From: Pseudomonas sp. QTF5
GTDB lineage: Bacteria; Pseudomonadota; Gammaproteobacteria; Pseudomonadales; Pseudomonadaceae
DNA length: 64,000 bases
Assembly (NCBI RefSeq): GCF_000512695.2
Contig: NZ_AZRW02000012.1
Span: 46,217-110,216 of the forward strand
Reading direction: 5' to 3'
The notes under the pieces are model-generated. The model had not been told where the DNA came from. It made no database searches and saw only the letters and a program-made list of their open reading frames with translations. Below, one piece after another: positions 35,712-45,005 of the stretch; positions within the stretch are counted from its first letter, which is position 1, and every line of letters begins with the position of its first letter. A program made the position numbers and the translations under genes.

Positions 35712-37409
35712 ATGATCCGATACCTCAAGGAACTGTTGCTGGTTCTGTATTTACTCAAAAACTACGACGACTACTTTGATCGCCTCACTGCATTGGGCAT
35801 CGGTTACCCGGTGGTGTTGTATGGCGGGATGTTCGTGGCACTGACGGTGGCGCTGTTCATGACCGCGTACATCCGTCAGACGCTGATCCGTCATCTGTTC
35901 GCATTGGCGATGTTTGCCTCGGCGGTGTTCTTTGACGTCTATACGCATGTGACCGCCGGCTACATGACTTACAGCAGTTTCGTGTCGCTGGTGTACTCCG
36001 GCGGGTTCATCCAAGAGGCGGCGCTCCAGTACCGCGATGCAATCATCAGCGGGATGGTCAGTGGTTTGTTGCTGCTGTTCGGTATCGGGCTCAAGCCGCG
36101 TCGACGGGCGCCATTACCGGGTGCGCTGTTGGTGGCGGCACCGGTGCTCGGGGTGTTACTGCTCAGCGTAGTACTGTTCGTGCGGGCGGGTGAGGGCGCC
36201 CGTGGCTTGCCGATCATGTACACACCGTTGGCCTATTTGAATCTGTTCACCTATGAAGCACTGCACAACACCGTCGGCCCGCGTGAGCCGGTGAGCCTGA
36301 CGCGCATCGATCAGCCGGTGGGGCACGACATCGTGCTGATCATCGACGAGAGCATCTCCGGCAACTACCTGGACATCAACACGCCGTTCGGTGTGCACAG
36401 CAACCTCAAGGAACCGCAACCGGGCGTGGATATTTTCAATTACGGCTATGCGGCGTCCATCGCCAATTGCAGTGCCGACACCAACGTCACCTTGCGCTAC
36501 GGTGGCACCCGCGGCGACTACAGGCGGATCAACAGCACGTTGCCGTCGATCTGGCAGTACGCAAAAAAGGCCGGGCTGCGCACCGTTTACATCGACTCCC
36601 AGCGCACCGGTGGCAACCTGCAGAACCTGATGAACGCTGCCGAGGAAAAGGACATCGACGAGTTCGTGCAATTCGACCGGACCAGCGTTCGCGATCGCGA
36701 CATGGCAGCCGCCGCCAAGCTGATCGAACTGCTCAACGACGGCAAGCCGGAACTGGTGGTGATCAACAAGGTCGGCGCGCACTTTCCCGTGCATGACAAG
36801 TACCCGGACACGTTCATGGCTTACCGACCGACATTGCCCCGAGGGCAATTTGTCGAAGTGGCGGACACGGGCAAACGCGATGGTTTCAACGGTCAGCCGG
36901 ATGATTGGTTGCTGTACCGCAATGCTTACAAAAATACGCTGTTGTGGAATGTCGGCGAGTTCTTCGCACGGGTTTTTGCCCAGGCGGATTTGAGTCATGC
37001 GCTGCTGATTTACACCTCGGATCATGGGCAGGATCTGCACGAGCGCGGTAACCCGGGACTCAATACGCACTGCGGTGGTGATCCGGTGGAAGAGGAGGGG
37101 TTGGTGCCGTTGGTGGTGATTTCGGGCAGCGGTTTGAAGACCCTGGATTGGCAGGCGCAGTTGCCGGCCAACAAGGATCGCTCCAGTCACTACAACATTT
37201 TCCCGACCTTGCTGCAGCTGATGGGCTATGACCTGGCGGGGATCGAGGCGGTGTACGGCAAACCATTGAGTGTGCCGACGGTGGACGACTTCACGTTTAA
37301 CTATCGCTTCAATGCGCGGTTGGGGGCAATGCCTGCGTGGAAGCATATTGATCTGAACCGCATCGTGACGCCGGGCCGGGTGGTGCCGAGTGTGGCGGTG
37401 GGGCAGTGA
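35712..37409 (+). CDS. sulfatase-fold membrane enzyme (phosphoethanolamine transferase-like)
   Basis: 565 aa. Four to five N-terminal helices (VVLYGGMFVALTVALFMTAY, HLFALAMFASAVFF, GALLVAAPVLGVLLLSVVLFV), then an alkaline-phosphatase-fold domain: HDIVLIIDESISGNYL in the place of the nucleophile loop, and YTSDHGQDLHERG with metal ligands. The usual IGETxR of EptA is here IDESIS, so the nucleophile would be Ser rather than Thr. ATG 35712 follows GGAGTGA. It may modify a lipid or the nearby polysaccharide; position only. Confidence 0.78.
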   Translation: MIRYLKELLLVLYLLKNYDDYFDRLTALGIGYPVVLYGGMFVALTVALFMTAYIRQTLIRHLFALAMFASAVFFDVYTHVTAGYMTYSSFVSLVYSGGFIQEAALQYRDAIISGMVSGLLLLFGIGLKPRRRAPLPGALLVAAPVLGVLLLSVVLFVRAGEGARGLPIMYTPLAYLNLFTYEALHNTVGPREPVSLTRIDQPVGHDIVLIIDESISGNYLDINTPFGVHSNLKEPQPGVDIFNYGYAASIANCSADTNVTLRYGGTRGDYRRINSTLPSIWQYAKKAGLRTVYIDSQRTGGNLQNLMNAAEEKDIDEFVQFDRTSVRDRDMAAAAKLIELLNDGKPELVVINKVGAHFPVHDKYPDTFMAYRPTLPRGQFVEVADTGKRDGFNGQPDDWLLYRNAYKNTLLWNVGEFFARVFAQADLSHALLIYTSDHGQDLHERGNPGLNTHCGGDPVEEEGLVPLVVISGSGLKTLDWQAQLPANKDRSSHYNIFPTLLQLMGYDLAGIEAVYGKPLSVPTVDDFTFNYRFNARLGAMPAWKHIDLNRIVTPGRVVPSVAVGQ

Positions 37410-37434
37410 GGTTGTTTGTTGGCTGAGCCGGTCC

Positions 37435-37557
37435 CTTCGCGAGCAAGTCGAATCGTCGCACCGCCGCTCCCACATTTGATCGATGTGTACACAGATTCTG
37501 CGTACACCGGCGATCCCTGTGGGAGCGGCGGTGCGACGATTCGACTTGCTCGCGAAG
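37435..37557. repeat. long-armed inverted repeat (40-bp arms)
   Basis: Arms 37435-37474 and 37518-37557 are complementary over 40 bp. They combine the REP ends (CTTCGCGAGCAAG and TGTGGGAGCGG) with an inserted segment containing GAATCGTCGCACC. The spacer is 43 bp. It lies between the sulfatase and ABC genes. Confidence 0.9.
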
Positions 37558-37622
37558 AACGATAACGCGGTGTCGCTGCCGTCCGCTATCCTAGGCCCAC
37601 TGTCTTCAACGAGTCTCCCCTC

Positions 37623-38291
37623 ATGCTTTCGGTCCAGGGCGTCTTCAAAAGCTACGCCACCCCCCAAGGCCCATTGCCCGTGCTGCAAGGTGTCGACCTC
37701 ACGCTGAAACCCGGCAGCAGCCTGGCGCTGATGGGCGAATCGGGCAGTGGCAAGAGCACCTTGCTGCACCTGATCGCCGGGCTGGACAAGGTCGACCGTG
37801 GCAGCATCCGCAGCGGCGAGCATCGGCTGGAGCAGATGACCGAAAGCCAACTGGCCAACTGGCGGCGGACCGAAATCGGTCTGGTGTTCCAGCAGTTCAA
37901 CCTGATCGGCAGTTTGCGCGTCGAAGACAACCTGGCATTTCAGGCGCGTCTGGCCGGGCGCCACGATCCGCGTTGGCAAGCGCATTTGGTGCAACGTCTT
38001 GGGTTGCAGGATTTGCTGCGGCGCTATCCGGAGCAACTGTCCGGCGGGCAACAGCAGCGCGTCGCTCTGGGTCGCGCCCTGGCATCGCAACCCAAACTGC
38101 TGTTGGCCGACGAGCCCACCGGCAGCCTCGATGAAGCCACCAGCGATGAGGTGTTGAAGTTGTTGCTGGAACTGCTCGACGACAGCCCGACGACTTTGTT
38201 GATGGTCACTCACAGCCCTCGGGTTGCCGCGCGGTTGGCAGACAAAGTGGTGCTGCACGGTGGCCGTCTGGCTGGCGCGGACGAGCGCTGA
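37623..38291 (+). CDS. ABC transporter ATP-binding protein (LolD/MacB type)
   Basis: 222 aa. Walker A GESGSGKSTLLHL, Q-loop VFQQFNLI, signature LSGGQQQRVALGRAL, Walker B LLLADEPTGSLD, H-loop MVTHSP. The short length and the LIGSLRVEDN segment fit the LolCDE/MacB clan. GTG of the permease gene follows immediately. The three genes 37623-41827 make an AttFGH-like unit; substrate unknown. Confidence 0.93.
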   Translation: MLSVQGVFKSYATPQGPLPVLQGVDLTLKPGSSLALMGESGSGKSTLLHLIAGLDKVDRGSIRSGEHRLEQMTESQLANWRRTEIGLVFQQFNLIGSLRVEDNLAFQARLAGRHDPRWQAHLVQRLGLQDLLRRYPEQLSGGQQQRVALGRALASQPKLLLADEPTGSLDEATSDEVLKLLLELLDDSPTTLLMVTHSPRVAARLADKVVLHGGRLAGADER

Positions 38292-38292
38292 G

Positions 38293-40764
38293 GTGCGGGT
38301 TTTTCGCGAAACGCTGCGGGCGCTGCTCAGCCATTGGCGGCAACATCCGGTGCAATTTTTCAGCGTGCTGACCGGGCTCTGGCTCGCCACCAGCCTGCTG
38401 ACCGGCGTGCAAGCGCTGAACAGCCAGGCGCGAGAAAGCTACGCCCGGGCCAGTCAGCTGATCGGCGGCGAACCGCAAGCCAGTCTCGCTGCACTCGGCG
38501 GTGGGGTGTTTTCCCAGCAAGTGTTTGTCGACCTGCGTCGTGCGGGTTGGCCGGTATCGCCTGTGTTGCAAGGCCGGGTGACGCTCAAGGGACTTGAAGA
38601 CCAGCGCTTGCAGTTAATGGGGATTGAACCGGTGTCGTTGCCGGCCGGTTCCGCAGTGGCCGGGCGGTCGTTGCCGATCGAGCAGGTTGTCGAGTTTTTC
38701 ACCCCGCCGGGCAGCACCTGGATTTCACCGCAGACTTTGCAGGCGTTGGGCTTGCACGAAGGTCAAACCCCGGTGGCCCAGAGCGGAGTCACCTTGCCAC
38801 CGCTGCGTGCTCAGACCGACATGGCGCCCGGTGTGTTGCTGGTGGACATCGGCTTCGCCCAGCAGATTCTGCAATTGCCGGATCAATTGTCACGGCTGCT
38901 GCTGCCCAAGGATTTCAAGGCGACCCTGCCTGATGAGCTCAAGGGCCAACTTCAGTTCAAAAGCAGCGGCGAAGAAAACAATCTCGCGCGCCTGACCGAG
39001 AGCTTTCACCTGAACCTCGATGCCTTGGGCTTTCTGTCGTTTGTGGTCGGCCTGTTCATCGTTCACGCGGCGATCGGGTTGGCGCTGGAGCAACGTCGAA
39101 GCTTGCTCAGAACCCTGCGCGCCTGTGGAGTCAGCGCCCGCATGTTGATTGCCTGTCTCGCTGTCGAGCTGGGGGGGCTGGCGCTGGTCGGTGGTCTCGC
39201 CGGCGTCGTCAGCGGCTACCTGTTGGCGGGTGTGTTGTTGCCAGATGTCGCCGCCAGCCTGCGCGGCTTGTACGGCGCCGAAGTGCCGGGGCAGTTGAAC
39301 CTCAGTGCGCTGTGGTGGCTCAGCGGTATCGGCCTGAGCCTGTTCGGCGCCTTGCTGGCCGGCGCCAACAGTTTGCTGCGGGCGGCGCGTTTGCCGTTGC
39401 TGGCGCTGGCCGATCCGCAAGCCTGGCATCAGGCCCACGCGCGCTGGTTGCGGCGCCAGGGTTGGGTCGCCGCGATGGCGGCGGTGATCGCGTTATTGGC
39501 GTTGATCCTGGGCGACAGCCTGAGCAGCGGTTTCGTGTTGATGGCCGCGTTGTTGATCGGCGCCGCACTGGCCTTGCCGGTGGTGTTGAATAGTGTGCTC
39601 AACTGGGTGCTTGGGCGCAGTCGTTCGGTGCTCGGCCAATGGTTTCTCGCCGACTGCCGCCAGCAACTGCCGGCCCTGAGCCTGGCCTTGATGGCGCTGT
39701 TGTTGGCGCTGGCGGCAAACATCGGTGCCGGCAGCATGACCGCCGGTTTCCGCCAGACGTTCAGCGACTGGCTCGAACAACGCCTGACCGCCGAGCTGTA
39801 CCTCAATCCGCAAAATCCCGCCCAGGCTCGAGAACTGCACACCTGGCTCAAACAACAACCTCAAGTCACGGCGGTACTGCCGAACTGGCAAGTGTCGATC
39901 CAGTTGCAGGGCTGGCCGGCGGACGTCTTTGGCGTGATCGATCACCCGACTTATCGTCAGCACTGGCCCCTGCTGGAAGCCTTGGGCGACAACCCTTGGG
40001 ATCGACTGGCCAAGGACGACGCACTGATGCTCAGCGAGCAACTGGCCCGGCGGCTGAAGGTACGGCTCGGTGATCACCTGACGATCTCCACGCCGAATGG
40101 CCCATGGTCGCCACGGATCGTCGGGATCTACGCCGACTACGGCAATCCCAAGGGGCACTTGCTGGTCAACATCAATCACCTGTTGCGCGGCTGGCCGCAG
40201 TTGACGCCCAACCGGTTCAACCTGCGCATCGACCCGGCATCCATTCCTGGGTTCCTGACCACGCTGCAAACCCGCTTCACCCTGGACGACAGCCGCATCG
40301 TCGATCAAGCCCGGCTCAAGGGCTGGTCCACGCAAGTGTTCGAACGCACCTTCGCCGCCACCGCCGCGCTCAACAGCCTGACGCTTTGCGTCGCGGGCGT
40401 GGCGCTGTTCATCAGCCTGCTGACCCAAAGCCAAAGCCGCCTCGGGCAACTCGCGCCACTGTGGGCGCTGGGCGTGACGCGGCGGCAGTTGATGCTGCTG
40501 AACCTCGGGCAAACCTGGTTGCTGGCGGTACTGACGCTGGTGCTGGCATTGCCTTTGGGCATTGCGTTGGCGTGGTGCCTGGACACGGTGATCAACGTTC
40601 AGGCCTTCGGTTGGCGTTTGCCGCTACGGGTGTTTCCGTTGCAACTGTTGCAGTTGATGGGCCTGGCGTTGCTTGCGACATTGTTCGCGTCGGCGTGGCC
40701 GTTGTATTCGCTGTATCGCACGCAACCGGCGGATCTGCTGAGGACGTTTGCTCATGAAGATTAA
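38293..40764 (+). CDS. FtsX/MacB-type ABC permease
   Basis: 823 aa. Two FtsX-like modules: an N-terminal helix and periplasmic domain, membrane helices at about 255-370 (LGFLSFVVGLFIVHAAIGLAL, LVGGLAGVVSGYLLAGVLL), a central block (WVAAMAAVIALLALILG ...), a second periplasmic domain, and three final helices (LTLCVAGVALFISLL, TWLLAVLTLVLALPLGIALAW, LMGLALLATLFASAWPLYSLY). It works with the 37623 ATPase. GTG 38293 begins right after the ATPase stop. The ORF in the track started earlier but that part is ATPase. Confidence 0.88.
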   Translation: MRVFRETLRALLSHWRQHPVQFFSVLTGLWLATSLLTGVQALNSQARESYARASQLIGGEPQASLAALGGGVFSQQVFVDLRRAGWPVSPVLQGRVTLKGLEDQRLQLMGIEPVSLPAGSAVAGRSLPIEQVVEFFTPPGSTWISPQTLQALGLHEGQTPVAQSGVTLPPLRAQTDMAPGVLLVDIGFAQQILQLPDQLSRLLLPKDFKATLPDELKGQLQFKSSGEENNLARLTESFHLNLDALGFLSFVVGLFIVHAAIGLALEQRRSLLRTLRACGVSARMLIACLAVELGGLALVGGLAGVVSGYLLAGVLLPDVAASLRGLYGAEVPGQLNLSALWWLSGIGLSLFGALLAGANSLLRAARLPLLALADPQAWHQAHARWLRRQGWVAAMAAVIALLALILGDSLSSGFVLMAALLIGAALALPVVLNSVLNWVLGRSRSVLGQWFLADCRQQLPALSLALMALLLALAANIGAGSMTAGFRQTFSDWLEQRLTAELYLNPQNPAQARELHTWLKQQPQVTAVLPNWQVSIQLQGWPADVFGVIDHPTYRQHWPLLEALGDNPWDRLAKDDALMLSEQLARRLKVRLGDHLTISTPNGPWSPRIVGIYADYGNPKGHLLVNINHLLRGWPQLTPNRFNLRIDPASIPGFLTTLQTRFTLDDSRIVDQARLKGWSTQVFERTFAATAALNSLTLCVAGVALFISLLTQSQSRLGQLAPLWALGVTRRQLMLLNLGQTWLLAVLTLVLALPLGIALAWCLDTVINVQAFGWRLPLRVFPLQLLQLMGLALLATLFASAWPLYSLYRTQPADLLRTFAHED

Positions 40765-41827
40765 GCTCGGCGTGTTGTTACTGGCCGCGCTGCTGAGCGG
40801 ATGTGACAACACGCCTGCGCCAGAAAAAGGCTTCGCCGGCCTCGGCCATCAGGCCGCTGCATTTACCCCGGTGGTGCCCGGGCGAGTCTTCAATTTCCCG
40901 GCGGACCACGGCCCCCACGATGGCTTTCGTATCGAATGGTGGTACGTCACCGCCAACCTCAAGGACGATCAGGGCCAGGAATTCGGCGCGCAATGGACGC
41001 TGTTTCGCAGCGCCTTGAAAGCGACTCCCGAACAATCCGGCTGGAGCAATCAGACCATTTGGCTGGGCCATGCGGCCGTGACTTCCGCCACGGCGCACCA
41101 TGCCGCCGAACGCTACGCCCGAGGCGGCGTCGGCCAGGCCGGCGTGAGCCTGGCGCCGTTCAAGGCATGGATCGACGATTGGCGTTTCAGCAGTCAGGCC
41201 ACCGCTGAAGATCCTCTGGCGGACCTGCAACTCAGCGCTCGCGACAAGGCGTTCAGCTACCAGCTTCGACTGACTTCAAGTCGGCCACTGGTGCTTCAGG
41301 GAGACAAAGGCTTCAGCCAGAAGTCCGAACAAGGCCAGGCGTCGTACTACTACAGTCAGCCGTTTTTCCAGGCCAGCGGCACGTTGGAAGTCGACGGCAA
41401 AACTTACACGGTCAGCGGCCCGGCCTGGCTCGACCGCGAGTGGAGCAGCCAACCCCTGACCGCCAATCAAACCGGTTGGGACTGGTTCTCCCTGCACCTG
41501 GACAGCGGCGAACAGGTCATGCTCTACCGCATGCGGCAAAAGGACGGCGCGCCGTACCTCACCGGCACCTGGATCGACGCTCAAGGGCAGACACAGTTAT
41601 TGCATGCCGACGACATCAGCCTCACACCGCAAGACACCGCCAACGTGGCCGGGCGTTCAATGCCCGTGCATTGGTCGATCAAAATCCCCGCCAGGCACCT
41701 CGATATCACTATCGCCGCCCTCAACCCCAAGGCCTGGATGGATTTGCGCATTCCCTATTGGGAAGGGCCGGTGCGGCTCAGCGGCAGTCATGGCGGGCAG
41801 GGGTATCTGGAGATGACCGGCTATTGA
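40754..41827 (+). CDS. AttH/CrtC-family lipoprotein
   Basis: 357 aa. Lipoprotein signal LLLAALLSGC; mature protein with two lipocalin-like halves. FPADHGPHDGFRIEWWYVTANL and WLDREWSSQPL, with WFSLHLDSGEQVMLYRMR, are the CrtC/AttH signature. It overlaps the permease gene by 11 bp, supporting an exporter accessory role as in other att-type operons. ATG 40754 is preferred to an in-frame ATG two codons upstream. Confidence 0.88.
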   Translation: MKIKLGVLLLAALLSGCDNTPAPEKGFAGLGHQAAAFTPVVPGRVFNFPADHGPHDGFRIEWWYVTANLKDDQGQEFGAQWTLFRSALKATPEQSGWSNQTIWLGHAAVTSATAHHAAERYARGGVGQAGVSLAPFKAWIDDWRFSSQATAEDPLADLQLSARDKAFSYQLRLTSSRPLVLQGDKGFSQKSEQGQASYYYSQPFFQASGTLEVDGKTYTVSGPAWLDREWSSQPLTANQTGWDWFSLHLDSGEQVMLYRMRQKDGAPYLTGTWIDAQGQTQLLHADDISLTPQDTANVAGRSMPVHWSIKIPARHLDITIAALNPKAWMDLRIPYWEGPVRLSGSHGGQGYLEMTGY

Positions 41828-41889
41828 CCCGGAACTCTCGGCGCCACGCCGTTTTCCTACGTAATGAAGCCCATTCACGGGAGCCCGCC

Positions 41890-42132
41890 ATGAGCGACGA
41901 CCTCAAACCGCCCGACCTGGCCACCTGGCAACGGCTGTTCGACGACAAGGCCTACTGGCAGCAATCCCCCGATGCGCATTACAGCGAACTGCTGCGCATC
42001 GCCGACGATCTGCTGGGGCAGGGCACCATCGACCTCGATCAATGGCAGATCCTCAAAACCAAGGCCGATCAATCCCACAAAGACTCACCCGCCGTGAACG
42101 TCGCCCACGAAGTCGACGATCCTGAAGCCTGA
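41890..42132 (+). CDS. small conserved-looking hypothetical protein
   Basis: 80 aa, acidic and soluble (MSDDLKPPDLATWQRLFD ...). The start is ATG 41890 with GGGAG upstream. It contains LRIADDLLGQGTIDLDQWQIL, an amphipathic helix pattern. No family is recognised. It follows the lipoprotein gene by 62 bp, with the small gene 42143 behind it. Confidence 0.6.
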   Translation: MSDDLKPPDLATWQRLFDDKAYWQQSPDAHYSELLRIADDLLGQGTIDLDQWQILKTKADQSHKDSPAVNVAHEVDDPEA

Positions 42133-42142
42133 GGAACATTCC

Positions 42143-42316
42143 ATGAGTCCCAAACCGACCACCCCCTCCGAAAACCCCGACGAACCGCGGCCACCAGGCG
42201 AAGTCGAGCGCGACAACGACGCCCTGCGCCCCACCGACCCGACCCGGCGCAAGGAAAGCGGCAAGGGCACAGACAGCGGGGAGTCCACCGCGCAAGAAAC
42301 TGCGGACACTCCTTGA
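42143..42316 (+). CDS. small Pro/Asp-rich hypothetical protein
   Basis: 57 aa, disordered and charged (MSPKPTTPSENPDEPRPP ..., ending ETADTP). It lies 10 bp after the 41890 gene, with GAGGAAC 7 bases before the ATG, so probably co-transcribed. Codon use is that of a Pseudomonas gene. Function unknown. Confidence 0.5.
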   Translation: MSPKPTTPSENPDEPRPPGEVERDNDALRPTDPTRRKESGKGTDSGESTAQETADTP

Positions 42317-42599
42317 GCAGCGTCTATGCAGGCGAAAATGAAAGATCTGAACGTAGAACAGAGCGTTGTGGTGATCGATACCAATAGGTTGAAAGTGACT
42401 CACCATCCCGCAAGTTGATCATTACTTGTACAGATTGATTGTTCTTGTGCAGATAGTTGTATAAGAACAATCCGTTTTAATGGTCGAACTGGTGAGTTTA
42501 GGAAGTTTGTAGACGCTTTGTAAGCAAAGCCTTACGAAATATTACGTGCATAAATTTCATGTTTATACAGAGGACATATCGGCCAAATTCTATTAAAAT

Positions 42600-42740
42600 C
42601 CTCCCCGTTCGCCCGGTGTCAGGGCTCTTTACCGGTGCATGGATTGCCAGGCCATTACACTGGGCGAACACCTCCTCTGGAACGCAATGTTTAAAAGTTT
42701 CGGACATAAAAAATGGGCGACCTTGAAGTCGCCCATTTTT
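42600..42740 (+). ncRNA. candidate small RNA with intrinsic terminator
   Basis: In the 569-bp gap 42317-42885 a CTATTAA -10-like box (42590-42596) is followed by a 13-bp stem, GTTCGCCCGGTGT (42607-42619) with ACACTGGGCGAAC (42657-42669). One G-U pair in the stem forms only in + strand RNA. A terminator hairpin TGGGCGAC/GTCGCCCA with T5 lies at 42708-42740. The transcript would be about 135-140 nt. The identity is not established. Confidence 0.6.
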
Positions 42741-42885
42741 GTTGGGTGATTTAAAGCTGCGCCCGCAACCGCCCCCCCGCGCAAATGCCTGCTACAACGC
42801 AGCGACATCGCCAAGCGCCTCACCCAGGGAAAGCGTTTCCAACCGTTGAAACACGCTGCGAATGTGCCCTGAGCCCATTTAAACT

Positions 42886-44748
42886 TTAAATGGCATCCAC
42901 TACCGGAGTGCTGGCCTGGAGCTGCTGTCGGTAGTTGGCTGCACGCTGAAGCACTCGGGTCAAGGCCATAAAGTTCGCCGGTTTGGTTAAAACGTCATTG
43001 GCACCAGCGGCCCTGAAACGCTCTGTCTCGCTCGAAAAAGCGCTCGCGGTGAAAGCAACGATGTAGCAAGTATCGCCCAATGGTAGTTTGCGGATTTTAC
43101 GAATGGCCGCTAGCCCATCCATAACAGGCATGTTGATATCCATAAAAATGATATCTGGAGTCGACGTCATACACTGATTGACCGCCTCCAGGCCATCTGA
43201 CGCAAGGTCGGGTGTATAACCCAACTCCCGTAACATCGCCATGGCAACTTTCTGACTCACGGGATGGTTTTCCACCAGCAGGATATCGAGCGGGTAGTCC
43301 CCGGCAAAAAATGAGTCGAAACCCACCACTGCATGATCGTCCCCGATGGGTATTTCCGAGACTGAAAAAAGCTCCATGGGGAGTGAGAAGGAGAACGTCG
43401 ATCCAACGCCAGGCTGACTGGTAAAGGATAAAGTCCCATGCTGCGCCTCGACCAGATTTTTGCAGATTGAAAGACCGAGCCCACTCCCGGTAAAGCGTTG
43501 ACTGGCCGGCCCTTTGAACTGAGTAAAGGGCTTGAATAGGCTGTTTTGCCGTTCAGCGGGGATACCTATGCCGGTATCGCGTATGGAGAAGTCGAGTCGG
43601 GCTTGAGGGCCGTAACCGCTAGTCGTGACCATGAGCGATATTTTTCCGGTTTCGGTGAATTTGACCGCATTGCCCAACAAGTTGAGCAATATCTGGCGAA
43701 GGCAATCGGTATCGGTTTTGACCAAGGAAGGTACGTCCGGTGAGACTTGGGCCTCAAGTGCTATTGGCTTGTCCTGAATGTTTTGCCGGATCATTTCAAT
43801 ACTGGATGAAACCAGAGCTCTTACTTCGAAGACACGAGGCTTCAATTCAAGTTTGCCCGCTTCAATTTTTGCAAGGTCGAGAATGTTGTCGATAAGAGAC
43901 AGCAGGGTTCGTCCGCTGGTATTAATCGTCTTTAGCAGACTGCTTTGCTCGGGATTCAGGGTGGACCTCGCCAGCAACTCGGTCGCGCCGATAACACCGT
44001 ACATGGGCGTGCGGATTTCATGACTCATGGTGGCCAAAAATCTGGTTTTTGAACGATCAGCGTCCTCGGCGGCATTTTTTGCCTGATTCAATACCTGTTC
44101 GTTTATTTGAAGTTGCTGGAGATGAGCGCGCATGCGAATAAGGCTAAAGACGAGAAATACCAGAATGGCCAGGATGATATGGTGCAGGGAGTCTTGATTA
44201 AGTTGCTGGTAGTAATCCGCCAACGTCATCTCCGCACCCGCGATATAAATCGTACCGTCCTGCGATTTCATCGGGACGAAGACCGCGCGAAAATCTCCCC
44301 AGTGATCCGAGTAGTCGATCCAGGTGGGTTTGGTACGTTCAAAACTGTCGAGCAACGCCTGACTGGCATCCGGGTAGGGATCGAAAAATCGTACGAAATT
44401 CTTCTCCAGGATCTCTTTTTTCGATGCGCTGGAGCTGACTAGATAGGCCTTGCCCGAGCGTTTGACCACGCTGTAGACAAAGGCAGTACCCATGGAATCG
44501 TTGAAGCTGGAGAGTCGCTGAATGGCATTCCAGTCTTCTGCTTCGGATTTGGACTGTTTGTCGATCAGATTGTCATGGTAGCGGTCGCCAAGGATGGCCG
44601 AAGCGCCCAACGCGGCATGCAGCAGCTTGTTATTAATATTCTCTGTGAGGATTCCTTGAGTCTCGACGTAGAGGTAGTAGATATAGCCACTGACACCTAC
44701 GATGTAGACCAAGAGGAAAATCCATGTTTTCTGTTTGAGTTTGAACAT
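42886..44748 (-). CDS. hybrid sensor histidine kinase/response regulator
   Basis: 620 aa. Membrane helices at 9-27 and 189-206 flank a 160-residue periplasmic sensor (Cache-like, unassigned). Coiled linker, then HisKA with H243 (MSHEIRTPMYGVIGA), HATPase (LLNLLGNAVKFTETG, IRDTGIGIPAE, GSGLGLSICKNLVE), then a C-terminal receiver with phospho-acceptor in IIFMDINMPVMDG. There is no Hpt domain, so a separate Hpt partner is expected. No cognate regulator adjoins. Confidence 0.92.
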   Translation of the reverse strand: MFKLKQKTWIFLLVYIVGVSGYIYYLYVETQGILTENINNKLLHAALGASAILGDRYHDNLIDKQSKSEAEDWNAIQRLSSFNDSMGTAFVYSVVKRSGKAYLVSSSASKKEILEKNFVRFFDPYPDASQALLDSFERTKPTWIDYSDHWGDFRAVFVPMKSQDGTIYIAGAEMTLADYYQQLNQDSLHHIILAILVFLVFSLIRMRAHLQQLQINEQVLNQAKNAAEDADRSKTRFLATMSHEIRTPMYGVIGATELLARSTLNPEQSSLLKTINTSGRTLLSLIDNILDLAKIEAGKLELKPRVFEVRALVSSSIEMIRQNIQDKPIALEAQVSPDVPSLVKTDTDCLRQILLNLLGNAVKFTETGKISLMVTTSGYGPQARLDFSIRDTGIGIPAERQNSLFKPFTQFKGPASQRFTGSGLGLSICKNLVEAQHGTLSFTSQPGVGSTFSFSLPMELFSVSEIPIGDDHAVVGFDSFFAGDYPLDILLVENHPVSQKVAMAMLRELGYTPDLASDGLEAVNQCMTSTPDIIFMDINMPVMDGLAAIRKIRKLPLGDTCYIVAFTASAFSSETERFRAAGANDVLTKPANFMALTRVLQRAANYRQQLQASTPVVDAI

Positions 44749-44913
44749 AAATCACAGCCTCCATACTGCGCGCGGAAGTATAGTTTGAAGGTTGGTTGAA
44801 AACCATTGTTTTGTTTTTCGCTGTTTTCAGGTGAGGCGGTGAGGCGTTACCTGACCGAAGAGCCAGTTTTTTGGGTTTTTTGTGCTCGCGATGTTGAGTC
44901 GGTTTTTGAAAGC

Positions 44914-44968
44914 AAAAGGGGACAGATTTATTTTCATGAGTGCGTAGAAAATAAATCTTTCCCCTTTT
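44914..44968. repeat. imperfect palindrome AAAAGGGG...CCCCTTTT
   Basis: AAAAGGGGACAGATTTATTTTC (44914-44935) and its near complement at 44947-44968 around an 11-nt loop. Very AT-rich for this genome, flanked by GTCCCTTTTTATTTTTTATT. It lies at the end of the decayed T6SS module and may be a terminator or an element end. Confidence 0.6.
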
Positions 44969-45005
44969 ATTTTTGTCCCTTTTTATTTTTTATTGTTAGA
45001 TGCTG

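Noticed and set aside
36156..38390. 744-aa open frame antisense to the sulfatase and ABC genes
   Set aside because: It spans two unrelated genes and a REP; only a shadow.
44749..45005. Gene in the AT-rich stretch after the histidine kinase
   Set aside because: The 103-aa + strand frame crosses the palindrome and its residues look non-coding.
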